The notes: a model not told the origin generated them from the letters alone. A stretch of DNA of 64,000 nt from Allomuricauda sp. NBRC 101325 (GCF_030268205.1 NZ_BSQF01000006.1:42411-106410), one strand, 5' to 3'. Counted from the stretch's first letter, positions 8,065 through 17,660 are shown. Made by a program: numbers and translations.

Positions 8065-9525
8065 ATGAAAAAAGCTATTGTTATCGGTTCTGGTTTCTCT
8101 TCGCTCTCCGCCGCTTGTTATTTGGCACAATCAGGATTTGAGGTAGAAATTTTCGAAAAGAATTCAACCGTTGGCGGTAGGGCCAGACAATTGGTAAAAG
8201 ATGGATTTACTTTTGATATAGGCCCAAGTTGGTACTGGATGCCCGATATCTTTGATAAGTTCTTTGCAGATTTTGGTAAAAAAACCTCAGATTATTACCA
8301 GTTGGACAAGTTAAATCCTGCCTACAAAATCTTTTTTGATGATGATACCATTACCATTGGGGATTGCATGGATTCCATTTGTGATGAATTTGAACGTATA
8401 GAATCTGGAAGTAGCAAACATCTACGGAATTTTATAGGGCAAGCACAGGAAAACTATGACATTGCCATTAACAAAGTGGTATTACGCCCAGGACTCTCTC
8501 CTTTTGAGCTTGTAACCAAAGAGACCATTTTAAAGGTTGACCAATTTTTTAAAACGATCAGTCAAGAAGTACGCAAACGCTTTAAAAACCCCAAGCTGGT
8601 TTCCACATTGGAGTTTCCAGTACTGTTTTTAGGGGCCAAACCGAGCAATACTCCTTCTTTTTACAACTTTATGAACTTTGCCGATTTCGGTCTGGGCACC
8701 TGGCATCCTAAAGGTGGCATGTACGAAATTATCAAGGCCATGAAAAGTTTGGCAGAAGAACTTGGGGTTATAATCCATACAAATAGTCCGGCAACCAATA
8801 TCTTGGTTTCTGACGGACAGGTTTTGGGAATCCGTTCCAATGGCAAAAACCATATTGCCGATTATGTGATCAGTGGTGCCGATTATCATCATTCCGAAAC
8901 TTTGTTGGATAAAAAGTACAGACAATATTCTGAATCCTATTGGAATAAGAGAACCTACGCTCCTTCCTCCTTGTTATTTTATATCGGCTTCGATAAAAAA
9001 TTACAGAACATAGAACACCACAATCTTTTTTTCGATACAGATTTTGAAGTTCACGCCCAAGAAATTTATGATGAACCAAAGTGGCCTAGCGACCCTTTGT
9101 TCTATGTTAACTTTCCATCCAAAACCGATGCCAGCATGGCAATAGATGGGCAGGAGACTGGATTTTTCTTGGTTCCCATTGCCCCAGGGTTAGAGGATAC
9201 CCCCGAATTACGGGAGCAATATTTTGATATTGTGATAGATAGATTTGAACGACTGACCGACCAACAAATCAAAAAATCTATTATATTCAAGGAAAGTTTC
9301 TGTGTAAACGACTTTGTTGAACAGTACAATTCTTACAAAGGCAATGCCTATGGTATGGCCAACACGTTGAAACAGACTGCTTTTTTACGACCTAACCTCA
9401 AAAGTAGTAAGGTAAAAAACTTGTTTTTTACCGGTCAGCTAACAGTGCCGGGGCCTGGAGTGCCCCCTTCCTTAATTTCAGGAAAATTGGTAGCTGATTT
9501 AATCACCAAAACCATTAACAAATGA
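8065..9525 (+). CDS. crtI: Phytoene desaturase (CrtI type)
   Basis: FAD enzyme that desaturates phytoene towards lycopene, the second dedicated step of carotenoid synthesis. The N-terminus has the nucleotide-binding motif VIGSGFSSLSAACYLA followed by EIFEKN and GGRARQ. The C-terminus has the CrtI signature region FFTGQLTVPGPGVPPSLISG. The length of 486 residues is normal. It starts 8 bp after the CarH-like regulator and its TGA overlaps the ATG of crtB by 4 bp, so the genes are translationally coupled. Confidence 0.95.
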   Translation: MKKAIVIGSGFSSLSAACYLAQSGFEVEIFEKNSTVGGRARQLVKDGFTFDIGPSWYWMPDIFDKFFADFGKKTSDYYQLDKLNPAYKIFFDDDTITIGDCMDSICDEFERIESGSSKHLRNFIGQAQENYDIAINKVVLRPGLSPFELVTKETILKVDQFFKTISQEVRKRFKNPKLVSTLEFPVLFLGAKPSNTPSFYNFMNFADFGLGTWHPKGGMYEIIKAMKSLAEELGVIIHTNSPATNILVSDGQVLGIRSNGKNHIADYVISGADYHHSETLLDKKYRQYSESYWNKRTYAPSSLLFYIGFDKKLQNIEHHNLFFDTDFEVHAQEIYDEPKWPSDPLFYVNFPSKTDASMAIDGQETGFFLVPIAPGLEDTPELREQYFDIVIDRFERLTDQQIKKSIIFKESFCVNDFVEQYNSYKGNAYGMANTLKQTAFLRPNLKSSKVKNLFFTGQLTVPGPGVPPSLISGKLVADLITKTINK

Positions 9526-10364
9526 AAACTATTTTTGATGATGTCTCTTACAATTGCAGTAAAATTGTAACCCAAAAGTACAGCACTTCTTTTTCCCTGG
9601 CCACTCAAATGTTGGCACCTTCCATTAGGGCCGACATATACAACATTTATGGCTTTGTCCGTTTTGCGGATGAAATCGTGGACACCTTCCATGATTACGA
9701 TAAAACCACTCTTTTTGATGATTTTGAAAAGGACATGAACTTGGCCATCCACAACAAGATCAGCTTGAATCCCATTCTAAATGCTTTTCAACATACCTAT
9801 CACAAATACGATATTCCATATCATTTAGTAGAGGCGTTCATGAAGAGCATGCGGATGGATCTTACCAAAAAGAAGTACCTAACTTTCGAGGAATACCGTG
9901 AATATATTTATGGATCAGCCGATGTGGTTGGACTTATGTGCCTTTGTGTTTTTGTAAAGGGCGACAAAGAAAAATATGAGGAATTGAAAGAATCTGCCAT
10001 GGCCCTGGGTTCAGCTTTCCAAAAAGTGAACTTTTTACGGGACCTAAAGGCCGATTTTGAAGATTTGAATAGAACTTATTTCCCTAATACCAACCTTTTG
10101 GAGCTGGACGAAGTGTCCAAAAAACGAATCGTTGATGAAATTAAGGCCGATTTTGCCTTGGGCTATTCCGGCATTGTTAAGTTACCTGAACAAGCCAAAT
10201 TTGGAGTGTATACGGCCTATCGCTATTACAAAAAACTATTGCACAAGCTTCAGGCCACGCCACCTCTTGAAATTAAAAATGCGAGGATAAGGGTGCCCAA
10301 CTACCAGAAAATTGGATTGTTGGCCCAATCTTATGTGAACTATAAACTACAAATGGTACAATGA
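9522..10364 (+). CDS. crtB: Phytoene synthase
   Basis: Joins two geranylgeranyl diphosphates into phytoene. Two Asp-rich diphosphate-binding motifs are visible: DEIVD at residues 50-54 and RDLKADFED at about 174-182. The early sequence (YSTSFSLATQMLAP, DIYNIYGFVRFADE) is typical of squalene/phytoene synthases. The 280-residue length is normal for Bacteroidota. It overlaps crtI by 4 bp upstream and crtZ by 4 bp downstream. Confidence 0.95.
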   Translation: MKTIFDDVSYNCSKIVTQKYSTSFSLATQMLAPSIRADIYNIYGFVRFADEIVDTFHDYDKTTLFDDFEKDMNLAIHNKISLNPILNAFQHTYHKYDIPYHLVEAFMKSMRMDLTKKKYLTFEEYREYIYGSADVVGLMCLCVFVKGDKEKYEELKESAMALGSAFQKVNFLRDLKADFEDLNRTYFPNTNLLELDEVSKKRIVDEIKADFALGYSGIVKLPEQAKFGVYTAYRYYKKLLHKLQATPPLEIKNARIRVPNYQKIGLLAQSYVNYKLQMVQ

Positions 10365-10813
10365 TCATAGCAATTTGGATTCTGATATTTTTAGCGACCT
10401 TTTGCTTTATGGAATTTATGGCGTGGTTTACGCATAAATATGTGATGCACGGATTTTTATGGACTTTGCATCGTGATCACCATAAAAAAGACCATGATTC
10501 GTGGTTTGAGCGCAACGATGCCTTTTTTATTTTTTATGCCATAGTGAGCATGGTCCTCTTTTATTTGGGCAGCTATACCTCTTTTTGGTATGGATGGCCC
10601 CTAGGATTTGGCATTTTAGCTTACGGAATTGCTTATTTTATGGTCCACGATATTTTTATCCATCAACGATTTAAGATATTTCGAAATGCCAATAACAGGT
10701 ACGCCAAAGCCGTACGAAGAGCACACAAAATGCATCACAAGCATTTAGGCAAAGAAGATGGGGAGTGCTTTGGAATGCTAGTGGTTCCCTTTAAATATTT
10801 TAAGAACAATTAA
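10361..10813 (+). CDS. crtZ: Beta-carotene hydroxylase (CrtZ, fatty-acid hydroxylase superfamily)
   Basis: Membrane di-iron hydroxylase that adds hydroxyl groups at C3 and C3' of beta-carotene, giving zeaxanthin. The histidine clusters are intact: H25-x4-H30, H37-RD-H40-H41, HDIFIH and HKMHH near the end. There are about four hydrophobic segments in 150 residues. It overlaps crtB by 4 bp and ends the operon. Beta-carotene formation needs a lycopene cyclase (CrtY or a heterodimeric type), which is not in this window, so that step must be encoded elsewhere. The hydroxylase assignment is firm; the final pigment is an inference. Confidence 0.92.
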   Translation: MIIAIWILIFLATFCFMEFMAWFTHKYVMHGFLWTLHRDHHKKDHDSWFERNDAFFIFYAIVSMVLFYLGSYTSFWYGWPLGFGILAYGIAYFMVHDIFIHQRFKIFRNANNRYAKAVRRAHKMHHKHLGKEDGECFGMLVVPFKYFKNN

Positions 10814-10814
10814 T

Positions 10815-11381
10815 TTATTCAGCCAACAGCTCATCCAACAATTCACGGGTTGCAGTGGAGTTCCAATCTACGGCTCCTTTTTCATCCACTACTATTTTAC
10901 CATCCTTACTGATTACATAGGATGCTGGAATGGTAGAACTATCCATTTCCGAAGGTGTTGGAGATGACTGAAAATAAACTGGGAGCACATAGCCCTTTTT
11001 CTTGATAAAAGCCTCCACTTTTTCCCTTTCATCATTGGCCACAAAGGCGAAAACCACTTTATCCTGATAATCTTTGTACAAATCGGCAAAGCTTGGAAGC
11101 TCAGCCACACATGGAGGGCACCAAGTGGCCCAAATATTTACCACAACCACTTTTCCTTGGGTCGATGCAAATGAAAATTGCTTGCCATCCAAATCCACCA
11201 AATCCCAACGGTAATTCTCCAGCGTGACTTGTTCATCTCTATCCACCTCATCGGCGCTCATCACAAACATCTTGATCTTGTTTACGATAACACGAGCATG
11301 AAAGCCCACGGGGGTAAATAAAATCAAGAGAATGGCCAATATCCAAATGCCATTACTAATTTGTTCCTTTGTGATTTTCAT
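10815..11381 (-). CDS. TlpA-like membrane-anchored thioredoxin
   Basis: Periplasmic thiol-disulfide oxidoreductase held by an N-terminal membrane helix (about residues 11-27). The thioredoxin domain covers about 58-185 and has the active site WCPPC with C88 and C91, in the context VVVNIWATWCPPCVAELP. The cis-Pro region (STIPASYVI) is present. The 188-residue length is usual for this family. It ends one base after crtZ on the opposite strand and begins 6 bp after a paralogue without the active-site cysteines. Partner and substrate are unknown; cytochrome c maturation or general disulfide reduction are possible. Confidence 0.88.
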   Translation of the reverse strand: MKITKEQISNGIWILAILLILFTPVGFHARVIVNKIKMFVMSADEVDRDEQVTLENYRWDLVDLDGKQFSFASTQGKVVVVNIWATWCPPCVAELPSFADLYKDYQDKVVFAFVANDEREKVEAFIKKKGYVLPVYFQSSPTPSEMDSSTIPASYVISKDGKIVVDEKGAVDWNSTATRELLDELLAE

Positions 11382-11387
11382 TTTGAA

Positions 11388-11948
11388 TTATTGAGCTATT
11401 AATTCATCCAGTAATTTGTAGACCTTGTTCGAGCTCCAATCTGAAATACCTTCTTTATGGATGACCACATTCCCAGATTTATCAATTAAATAAGAAGCTG
11501 GCACCACACTGGAATCCAACGGCATTTTTTCGCCAATGATTAAATAGGTCACTGGAAAGGTAAACTCATGTTCTGCCATAAAAGCTTCAACCGGAGCTTG
11601 TTCTTCATTAGTGATGATATAAAAGTCCATCTGTCCTTTATACCTATTATAAAGCTCTTGTATGCTCGTCAATTCCGCTTCAGAAGGTAGTCGCCAAGAG
11701 GCCCAAAAGTTTACAAAAACCACCCTTCCTTTTGATTTTTCAAAATTGAAAAAGTTCCAATCGGCATCTTTCAATTTCCAATCATAATCATTGATCTGTT
11801 GTCGTTCCGAGGCTTCAATCACAGGTGGGGAAAAAGAAAAAATTCGATTCAACAACAACTTTCCGTAATAGCCGATCGGCGTTACAAAAAAGGAAAGCAC
11901 AAAGAGCATCAATATAATATTGATTACCGACTTTTTACTGATTTTCAT
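11388..11948 (-). CDS. TlpA-like thioredoxin-fold protein lacking the CXXC active site
   Basis: Tandem paralogue of the next gene, with the same layout: N-terminal membrane helix (about 9-28), then a thioredoxin fold (about 55-186). Where the neighbour has WCPPC this protein has WRLPS: R86 and S89 replace both catalytic cysteines, within VFVNFWASWRLPSEAEL. The cis-Pro region (SVVPASYLID) and fold residues are kept and the frame is open, so it is not an obvious pseudogene. It cannot do dithiol redox chemistry. It may bind the partner or substrate of its active paralogue. The genes are 6 bp apart and surely co-transcribed. Confidence 0.82.
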   Translation of the reverse strand: MKISKKSVINIILMLFVLSFFVTPIGYYGKLLLNRIFSFSPPVIEASERQQINDYDWKLKDADWNFFNFEKSKGRVVFVNFWASWRLPSEAELTSIQELYNRYKGQMDFYIITNEEQAPVEAFMAEHEFTFPVTYLIIGEKMPLDSSVVPASYLIDKSGNVVIHKEGISDWSSNKVYKLLDELIAQ

Positions 11949-11974
11949 CTATTGGGGGTTTCGTATAAATTAAA

Positions 11975-12006
11975 AACTCCTGACAGCTTTTACCCTATCA
12001 GGAGTT
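11975..12006 (-). terminator. Terminator of the aconitase gene
   Basis: On the minus strand AACTCCTGA (12006-11998) pairs with TCAGGAGTT (11983-11975) and is followed by TTTAATTT. It begins 22 bases after the aconitase stop and separates that gene from the thioredoxin pair. Confidence 0.75.
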
Positions 12007-12028
12007 CCTACAAATTATTTAGATACAA

Positions 12029-14296
12029 TTATGCATTCTCTTTCTTGATCAAGTTCAATGCTGAACCTTCATTAAACCAAGCAATCTGAGCATTGTTGTA
12101 CGAATGGTTGGCAATGATGGTATCTTTGCTTCCATCGGCATGTACAACCTCAATGGTCAATGGTTTATCTGGAGCGAACTGGTCAATGTCCAAGAAGTTG
12201 AAGGTATCATCCTCTTGAATCAAATCGTAATCGCTCTCATTGGCGAAAGTCAAGGCCAACATTCCTTGTTTTTTCAAGTTGGTTTCGTGGATCCTTGCGA
12301 AAGATTTTACCAAAACAGCGGCAACACCCAAGTGACGAGGCTGCATGGCAGCGTGCTCCCTAGAAGAACCCTCTCCGTAGTTATGGTCACCCACAACCAA
12401 AGTTTTGATTCCTGCCTTTTTGTATTCACGTTGCGTATCTGGAACACCACCATACTCACCTGTCAATTGATTTTTAACAAAGTTGGTCTTTTGGTTATAG
12501 GCATTTACCGCTCCAATCAACGTATTGTTGGCGATATTGTCCAAATGACCTCTGTAACGCAACCATGGCCCAGCCATAGAAATGTGATCTGTTGTACATT
12601 TTCCAAATGCTTTGATCAACAATTTCATGCCTTGCAAGCTAGCAGGGGTAATAGGCAAAAACGGGTCTAAAAGCTGTAAACGCTCAGAATCAGGAGCAAC
12701 GATTACATTAACGCTACTTCCATCTGCCAAAGGCTCCACATATCCGTTCTCTTTTACTTCGAATCCTTTTGGTGGCAATTCCCATCCTGTTGGTTCATCC
12801 AACATTACTTCTTCACCATCCTCATTGATCAGTTTATCAGTTAATGGGTTGAAGTCCAAACGACCAGCAATCGCAATCGCAGCGGTCATTTCTGGAGAGG
12901 CTACAAATGCGTGTGTGTTCGGGTTACCATCGGCACGCTTGGCGAAGTTACGGTTGAAGGAATGCACGATACTGTTCTTAGGTGCATTCTTTGGATCTTC
13001 GTAACGACCCCACTGACCGATACATGGTCCACAAGCGTTAGTAAAGATCTTGGCATCCAATTTTTCAAAGATTTCAAGAATTCCGTCACGCTCTGTTGTA
13101 TATCTTACCTGCTCAGAACCTGGGTTGATTCCGAATTCGGCTTTGGTTTTCAATTTTTTATCTAAGGCTTGTTGTGCAATGGAAGATGCTCTTGACAAAT
13201 CTTCATACGAAGAGTTGGTACAAGAACCGATCAATCCCCACTCTACTGCCAAAGGCCAATCGTTTGCCAAAGCTTTTTCGGTCATAGTACCTACTTCGGT
13301 AGCCAAATCTGGAGTAAAAGGTCCATTTAGCATTGGCAACAATTCTGTCAAGTTGATTTCGATTACTTGATCAAAATATTGCTCTGGATTGGCATAAACT
13401 TCTGGATCTGCAGTTAAATGCTCTTTTACTGCGTTTGCAGCATCGGCAACATCAGATCTATCGGTAGCTCTCAAGTAGCGCTCCATAGACTCATCGTATC
13501 CGAAAGTGGAAGTTGTAGCTCCAATTTCAGCACCCATGTTACAAATGGTACCTTTTCCAGTACAGGACATGGAAGTGGCTCCTGGGCCAAAATATTCTAC
13601 GATAGCTCCTGTTCCTCCTTTTACGGTAAGGATTTCAGCAACTTTTAGGATTACATCTTTTGGTGCGGTCCAACCAGAAAGTTTTCCTGTTAATTTTACA
13701 CCGATCAATTTTGGGAATTTCAACTCCCAAGCCATTCCTGCCATAACATCAACGGCATCAGCACCACCAACACCAATGGCTACCATTCCCAATCCACCTG
13801 CATTAACGGTATGGGAATCGGTACCGATCATCATACCTCCTGGGAAGGCATAATTTTCAAGCACTACTTGGTGAATAATCCCAGCTCCCGGTTCCCAAAA
13901 TCCGATTCCATATTTATTGGAAACCGAACCCAAGAAATCAAAAACTTCCTTACTGGTTTCATTGGCATGTTTCAAATCCACTGCAGCACCTTGTTTTGCT
14001 TGGATCAAGTGATCACAGTGTACTGTTGTTGGAACAGCTACTTTATCTTTTCCTGCTTGCATAAACTGAAGCAATGCCATCTGGGCGGTTGCATCTTGAC
14101 AAGCGATTCTATCTGGAGCAAAATCAACATAATCTTTACCGCGGGCAAACTTGGTTGTAGGTGTACCATCCCAAAGGTGGGAATACAATATTTTTTCAGC
14201 TAAAGTCAACGGTTTTCCAACCAATTCCCGGGCTTTGTCCACACGTTCCCCCATGGAAGCGTAGACACCCTTAATCATGTCTATATCAAATGCCAT
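12029..14296 (-). CDS. acnA: Aconitate hydratase
   Basis: Iron-sulfur enzyme of the citric acid cycle that interconverts citrate and isocitrate. The 755-residue protein resembles the mitochondrial type. The three cluster cysteines are visible in [10 protein letters not shown] and ACGPCIGQW, with the family sequences [16 protein letters not shown] (about 155-170) and [23 protein letters not shown] (C-terminal swivel domain). A terminator follows. The gene lies 103 bp downstream of moxR on the same strand and probably has its own promoter. Symbol usage varies (acnA/acn). Confidence 0.96.
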   Translation of the reverse strand: MAFDIDMIKGVYASMGERVDKARELVGKPLTLAEKILYSHLWDGTPTTKFARGKDYVDFAPDRIACQDATAQMALLQFMQAGKDKVAVPTTVHCDHLIQAKQGAAVDLKHANETSKEVFDFLGSVSNKYGIGFWEPGAGIIHQVVLENYAFPGGMMIGTDSHTVNAGGLGMVAIGVGGADAVDVMAGMAWELKFPKLIGVKLTGKLSGWTAPKDVILKVAEILTVKGGTGAIVEYFGPGATSMSCTGKGTICNMGAEIGATTSTFGYDESMERYLRATDRSDVADAANAVKEHLTADPEVYANPEQYFDQVIEINLTELLPMLNGPFTPDLATEVGTMTEKALANDWPLAVEWGLIGSCTNSSYEDLSRASSIAQQALDKKLKTKAEFGINPGSEQVRYTTERDGILEIFEKLDAKIFTNACGPCIGQWGRYEDPKNAPKNSIVHSFNRNFAKRADGNPNTHAFVASPEMTAAIAIAGRLDFNPLTDKLINEDGEEVMLDEPTGWELPPKGFEVKENGYVEPLADGSSVNVIVAPDSERLQLLDPFLPITPASLQGMKLLIKAFGKCTTDHISMAGPWLRYRGHLDNIANNTLIGAVNAYNQKTNFVKNQLTGEYGGVPDTQREYKKAGIKTLVVGDHNYGEGSSREHAAMQPRHLGVAAVLVKSFARIHETNLKKQGMLALTFANESDYDLIQEDDTFNFLDIDQFAPDKPLTIEVVHADGSKDTIIANHSYNNAQIAWFNEGSALNLIKKENA

Positions 14297-14399
14297 TCTA
14301 TTAAATGAATTTTAAGATTTTAGTAATTCGGTAAATTTACTAAAATGCTAAGTATTTTGGAATTAGAATTAAACTAAATAATGTTAGAGGAATCGTTAT

Positions 14400-15353
14400 T
14401 TATAACAATTCTGATATTATTTTGTCTTCGGTAATACCCTCGGCCTCGGCCTTGTAATTTTTGAGGATTCGATGGCGAAGTATACCAACGGCCACTGCTT
14501 TAACGTCCTCTATGTCTGGAGAAAACTTGCCACGAATGGCTGCATGCGCCTTGGCGGCCAACACCAAATTCTGGGAAGCCCTTGGTCCTGCCCCCCAATC
14601 CAAGTAGTTATTTACGTAATCGGATGAACCTTCCATGCCCGGTCGGGTACTGTGAACCAAACGAACCGTATAGTCCACAACATTGTCCGCAACAGGAATT
14701 CTACGCACCAAATGTTGTACTTCGATGATCTCTTCGGCGCTGAACAAGGTATTGATCTTCACCTCATCATCGGTTGTGGTGGATTTTACCACTTGAATTT
14801 CTTCCGCAATGGAAGGATATTTTAACTCGATAGCGAACATAAATCGGTCCAACTGTGCTTCTGGAAGCGGATAGGTCCCCTCCTGCTCAATCGGGTTTTG
14901 GGTGGCCAAAACAAAGTATGGCTTGTTGAGTTTGTATTGTTTTCCAGCAATGGTAACCGCTCTTTCCTGCATGGCTTCCAACAAGGCAGCCTGTGTTTTT
15001 GGAGGTGTACGGTTGATCTCATCCGCAAGAATGATGTTTCCAAAAACAGGACCCATAATAAATTTGAAGTTGCGGTCCTTGTCCAAAACCTCACTGCCCA
15101 AAATATCACTCGGCATTAAATCGGGTGTAAACTGAATGCGTTTAAAATCTAACCCCAAGGTCTGGGCAATAGTATTGACCATTAAGGTCTTTGCCAAACC
15201 CGGAACACCGATCAAAAGGGAGTGCCCTCCTGTATAAATGGACAACAGGATTTGTTCAATTACCTGTTCTTGGCCCACAATGACCTTGGCAATTTCCTTT
15301 TTAAGTTCTTGGTGTTTTTTTACTAGATTTTCAACTGCTGTTACGTCCGACAT
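14400..15353 (-). CDS. MoxR-family AAA+ ATPase
   Basis: AAA+ ATPase with chaperone-like roles in assembling or activating protein complexes. Visible motifs are Walker A in LIGVPGLAKTLMVN (about residues 52-65), Walker B IILADEINRTPPKTQAALLEAM and sensor VLATQNPIEQEGTYPLPEAQLDRFMF. The length of 317 residues is normal. MoxR genes usually precede DUF58 and von Willebrand-type genes, but here the downstream neighbour is aconitase, and 4 bp upstream is a SurA-like chaperone. Co-transcription with the two envelope chaperone genes suggests an envelope-related role, which is inference. Confidence 0.93.
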   Translation of the reverse strand: MSDVTAVENLVKKHQELKKEIAKVIVGQEQVIEQILLSIYTGGHSLLIGVPGLAKTLMVNTIAQTLGLDFKRIQFTPDLMPSDILGSEVLDKDRNFKFIMGPVFGNIILADEINRTPPKTQAALLEAMQERAVTIAGKQYKLNKPYFVLATQNPIEQEGTYPLPEAQLDRFMFAIELKYPSIAEEIQVVKSTTTDDEVKINTLFSAEEIIEVQHLVRRIPVADNVVDYTVRLVHSTRPGMEGSSDYVNNYLDWGAGPRASQNLVLAAKAHAAIRGKFSPDIEDVKAVAVGILRHRILKNYKAEAEGITEDKIISELL

Positions 15354-15357
15354 TCGA

Positions 15358-16761
15358 TTATTGCTTTACCCAGTTGTTTGCAAAATCGCAGCTTCTGTTG
15401 TACTCGTTCACGTGGATATAAGTGTCCTCAATATGCTCGTCCATCCATTCCTTGATGGCCTTAAACTGCTTTTCACGCAAGGCCAATTCTTGGATTTTGA
15501 GGTAATCTTTTGCAAAATCTGCCTTATGCTCGTCGTAACGGTTGGAGATCTTCATGATCTTTAACTTAGGGGCACCACCTCTTGGATCATCCTCGCGAAT
15601 AGGTCTGGAAATTTCTCCGTCCTTTAAGTTTCGTACCTGGTTGTACAAAGTTGGATCCATTTTGGTCAATTCAAAACGGGAATCGAAGTTGATAGGGTTT
15701 CTCAAAAGACCACCATCAAACTTGGTTTCCTTTTCATCGGAAAAGTTGAATGCTGCATCAGCAAAGGTATATTTGCCATCCAATACATGCTGACGAATAC
15801 TATCCAATTCGGTCATTGCCTTATCAATGGCACTTTGTGGAATTTCTGGAATCATTAAAATGTGACGGATATCCCGTTCCTGACCTCTGATTTTCTCCAC
15901 AAAAATAATATGGTATCCAAAAATGGTTTCGAAAGGTTCTGAAACCTCGCCTTCCCTTAAACTGAAGGCCACATCTTTAAATTCCTTCACAAAACCAGTT
16001 TCTTTGGTAATGCTGTAAAAACCTCCATTGGGTCTTGATCCAGGATCTTGGGAGTGAAGAATCGCCTTTACTCGGAAATTCCCATCGTTCTCCACTACAT
16101 CCTGTCTAATTTCCTTTAGGGCATTGATTACCTTTTGCTTTTCTTCCTCAGGTGCTTCTGGCTGTTTTACGATTTGTGCAATCTCCAATTCTGCTCCAAA
16201 AACAGGTCTTTCGTCCTCAGGAATTTTATAAAAGAACTGACGCACTTCTTCTGGGGTCACCTCAATCTCTTTCACAATTTTGCTTTGCATTTGCTCGGAA
16301 AGCATACGCAATTTGTTGATTTCAAAAAGCTCTTCGCGGAAACTTTCCATATCGGGCTTTTTATAGTAGCGCAACATTTTCTCCACACTACCAATTTGTT
16401 GGGTCAACTGCTGAATCTGTGCATCGCTTTGTGCGTTAACCTGATCATCGCTTACCAACAAACTATCTTGTACGGCTTGGTGTGCGTACAATCGGTCTTC
16501 CATTAATTTGCCCAACAAACCACAACGGGTAATATCTTCTGTGGATGCCCCTTGGTTTTTTAGATCGATCAATGTTTTATCGATATCGGATTCCAAGATC
16601 ACGTAATCGCCGATCACGGCCGCAATACCATCCAACTTTACTCTGTTCGCACTGGCAATCGTGTCTTTTGATGCCAAGGCCTGATCTGTTTCCTGTGCTT
16701 GGGTGGTCATGGCCAATCCCATAAACGCAAGGGCTAAAAATCCGTTAGTTCTTATTTTCAT
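15358..16761 (-). CDS. SurA-like periplasmic peptidyl-prolyl isomerase with two parvulin domains
   Basis: Periplasmic chaperone and prolyl isomerase for outer-membrane proteins. With the start at 16761 the protein has 467 residues and begins with a signal peptide ending near TQAQ. A SurA N-terminal helical domain (about 35-165) is followed by two parvulin domains (about 175-290 and 295-400), seen in EIAQIV, GSRPNGGFYSI, FGYHIIFVEKIRG, DIRHILMIP and DGGLLRN. A start at 16794 is possible but adds residues before the signal peptide. It overlaps the upstream lipoprotein gene by 17 bp and lies 4 bp before moxR, so the three form an operon. Confidence 0.92.
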   Translation of the reverse strand: MKIRTNGFLALAFMGLAMTTQAQETDQALASKDTIASANRVKLDGIAAVIGDYVILESDIDKTLIDLKNQGASTEDITRCGLLGKLMEDRLYAHQAVQDSLLVSDDQVNAQSDAQIQQLTQQIGSVEKMLRYYKKPDMESFREELFEINKLRMLSEQMQSKIVKEIEVTPEEVRQFFYKIPEDERPVFGAELEIAQIVKQPEAPEEEKQKVINALKEIRQDVVENDGNFRVKAILHSQDPGSRPNGGFYSITKETGFVKEFKDVAFSLREGEVSEPFETIFGYHIIFVEKIRGQERDIRHILMIPEIPQSAIDKAMTELDSIRQHVLDGKYTFADAAFNFSDEKETKFDGGLLRNPINFDSRFELTKMDPTLYNQVRNLKDGEISRPIREDDPRGGAPKLKIMKISNRYDEHKADFAKDYLKIQELALREKQFKAIKEWMDEHIEDTYIHVNEYNRSCDFANNWVKQ

Positions 16762-17626
16762 AAACCTCAAATTCTTTCTTCTTAATAGCTTCATCTATTA
16801 TTTCGGTTTCCAATTTTTTAACGTAGTTCAATCGTCTACGGTTCAATATCAATTGTTTGATATCCGGCTCCACATATTCAAAAGGTGCTGTATCGTTGAC
16901 TTCCAACACATTGGTCACCATGCCCAAATATACCTCTAAGGAGTCTTGCAACTCAAAAAATTGTGATTTTTTTAAGTTCGCCTCCTCATTTAAGTTAGTC
17001 AATGGTGGAATCTCTTCAATAACCCGTGTGGCACTTACCCAAATTGAATCGTTGAAATGTATTTTTTTGAACTGCACCGCAATGGAGTCCAAATAGGTTT
17101 TATCGGAATCGTTCCAATTTCTGATCTTGTTCTTTACCCCTTCCAAATCCAAAAACTGATTGGACATTCCCACAAATCGCAATTGCACCAACTTTTCACT
17201 CAACTTAAAGTTTTCCATTTCGCGCTCATAAAAATCACGAAGTTGGCTCTTGGTCACAGCGGTATCTTGCGCTTGCAACACCAAGGCCTCGATATAGGCA
17301 CGGGTATACAAGTCGGCCCTATAGTTGGACACCAATCTATCGAACTCGGCCAGTTTTTCCTCTGGTAAATTGATCTTGGATTTGGACAACAACAATTGTT
17401 TGGAGGCCCAATTATTGATATAATTGGTTACGAACAAAGCACTGTCTTGAGCGGACATATCATCCTGCACCAATCGTGCAATATCCTCTTTATATAGATA
17501 TTTTTCACCTACCCTGGCCACTGGTTGGCCCTCTTCCTCTTTATTGAAAAAATCCCCACAGGAGGAAAGTAGCAAGCCACTTAGTAAAAAGAGAATGATT
17601 AGGCTATTTTTTTGGAGCTTAAGCAT
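16745..17626 (-). CDS. SurA-N-like periplasmic lipoprotein, putative chaperone
   Basis: The protein starts at the ATG at 17626 (293 residues) with a lipoprotein signal ending LLLSSC, so it is probably anchored to a periplasmic membrane face. The rest is helical and resembles the SurA/PpiC N-terminal chaperone module (VARVGEKYLYKEDIARLV, SQLRDFYEREMENF, LVQLRFVGM). No convincing parvulin catalytic domain is seen. It leads the operon with the double-parvulin protein and MoxR, suggesting joint work on outer-membrane protein folding. An upstream in-frame ATG at 17701 would place extra residues before the lipobox and is unlikely. Confidence 0.82.
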   Translation of the reverse strand: MLKLQKNSLIILFLLSGLLLSSCGDFFNKEEEGQPVARVGEKYLYKEDIARLVQDDMSAQDSALFVTNYINNWASKQLLLSKSKINLPEEKLAEFDRLVSNYRADLYTRAYIEALVLQAQDTAVTKSQLRDFYEREMENFKLSEKLVQLRFVGMSNQFLDLEGVKNKIRNWNDSDKTYLDSIAVQFKKIHFNDSIWVSATRVIEEIPPLTNLNEEANLKKSQFFELQDSLEVYLGMVTNVLEVNDTAPFEYVEPDIKQLILNRRRLNYVKKLETEIIDEAIKKKEFEVYENKN

Positions 17627-17630
17627 TTCG

Positions 17631-17660
17631 CAAAAATAACAATTAGAATTTCCCCAACAA
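17631..17660 (-). promoter_or_regulatory. Promoter of the SurA-like/MoxR operon
   Basis: On the minus strand a -33 TTG (17660-17658) is separated by 19 bases from TATTTTTG (17638-17631), a match to the Bacteroidota consensus TTTG-N19/20-TAnnTTTG. The box ends only 4 bases before the ATG at 17626, so transcription would start at or very near the start codon, implying a leaderless or nearly leaderless mRNA. Confidence 0.5.

Noticed and set aside
11388..11948. Cysteine-less thioredoxin as a pseudogene
   Set aside because: The frame is complete, the fold residues are kept and the spacing to its twin is operon-like, so decay is not supported.
15358..16794. Longer start of the SurA-like protein at 16794
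   Set aside because: The extra eleven residues precede a good signal peptide at the 16761 start, and they would lengthen the overlap with the upstream gene.
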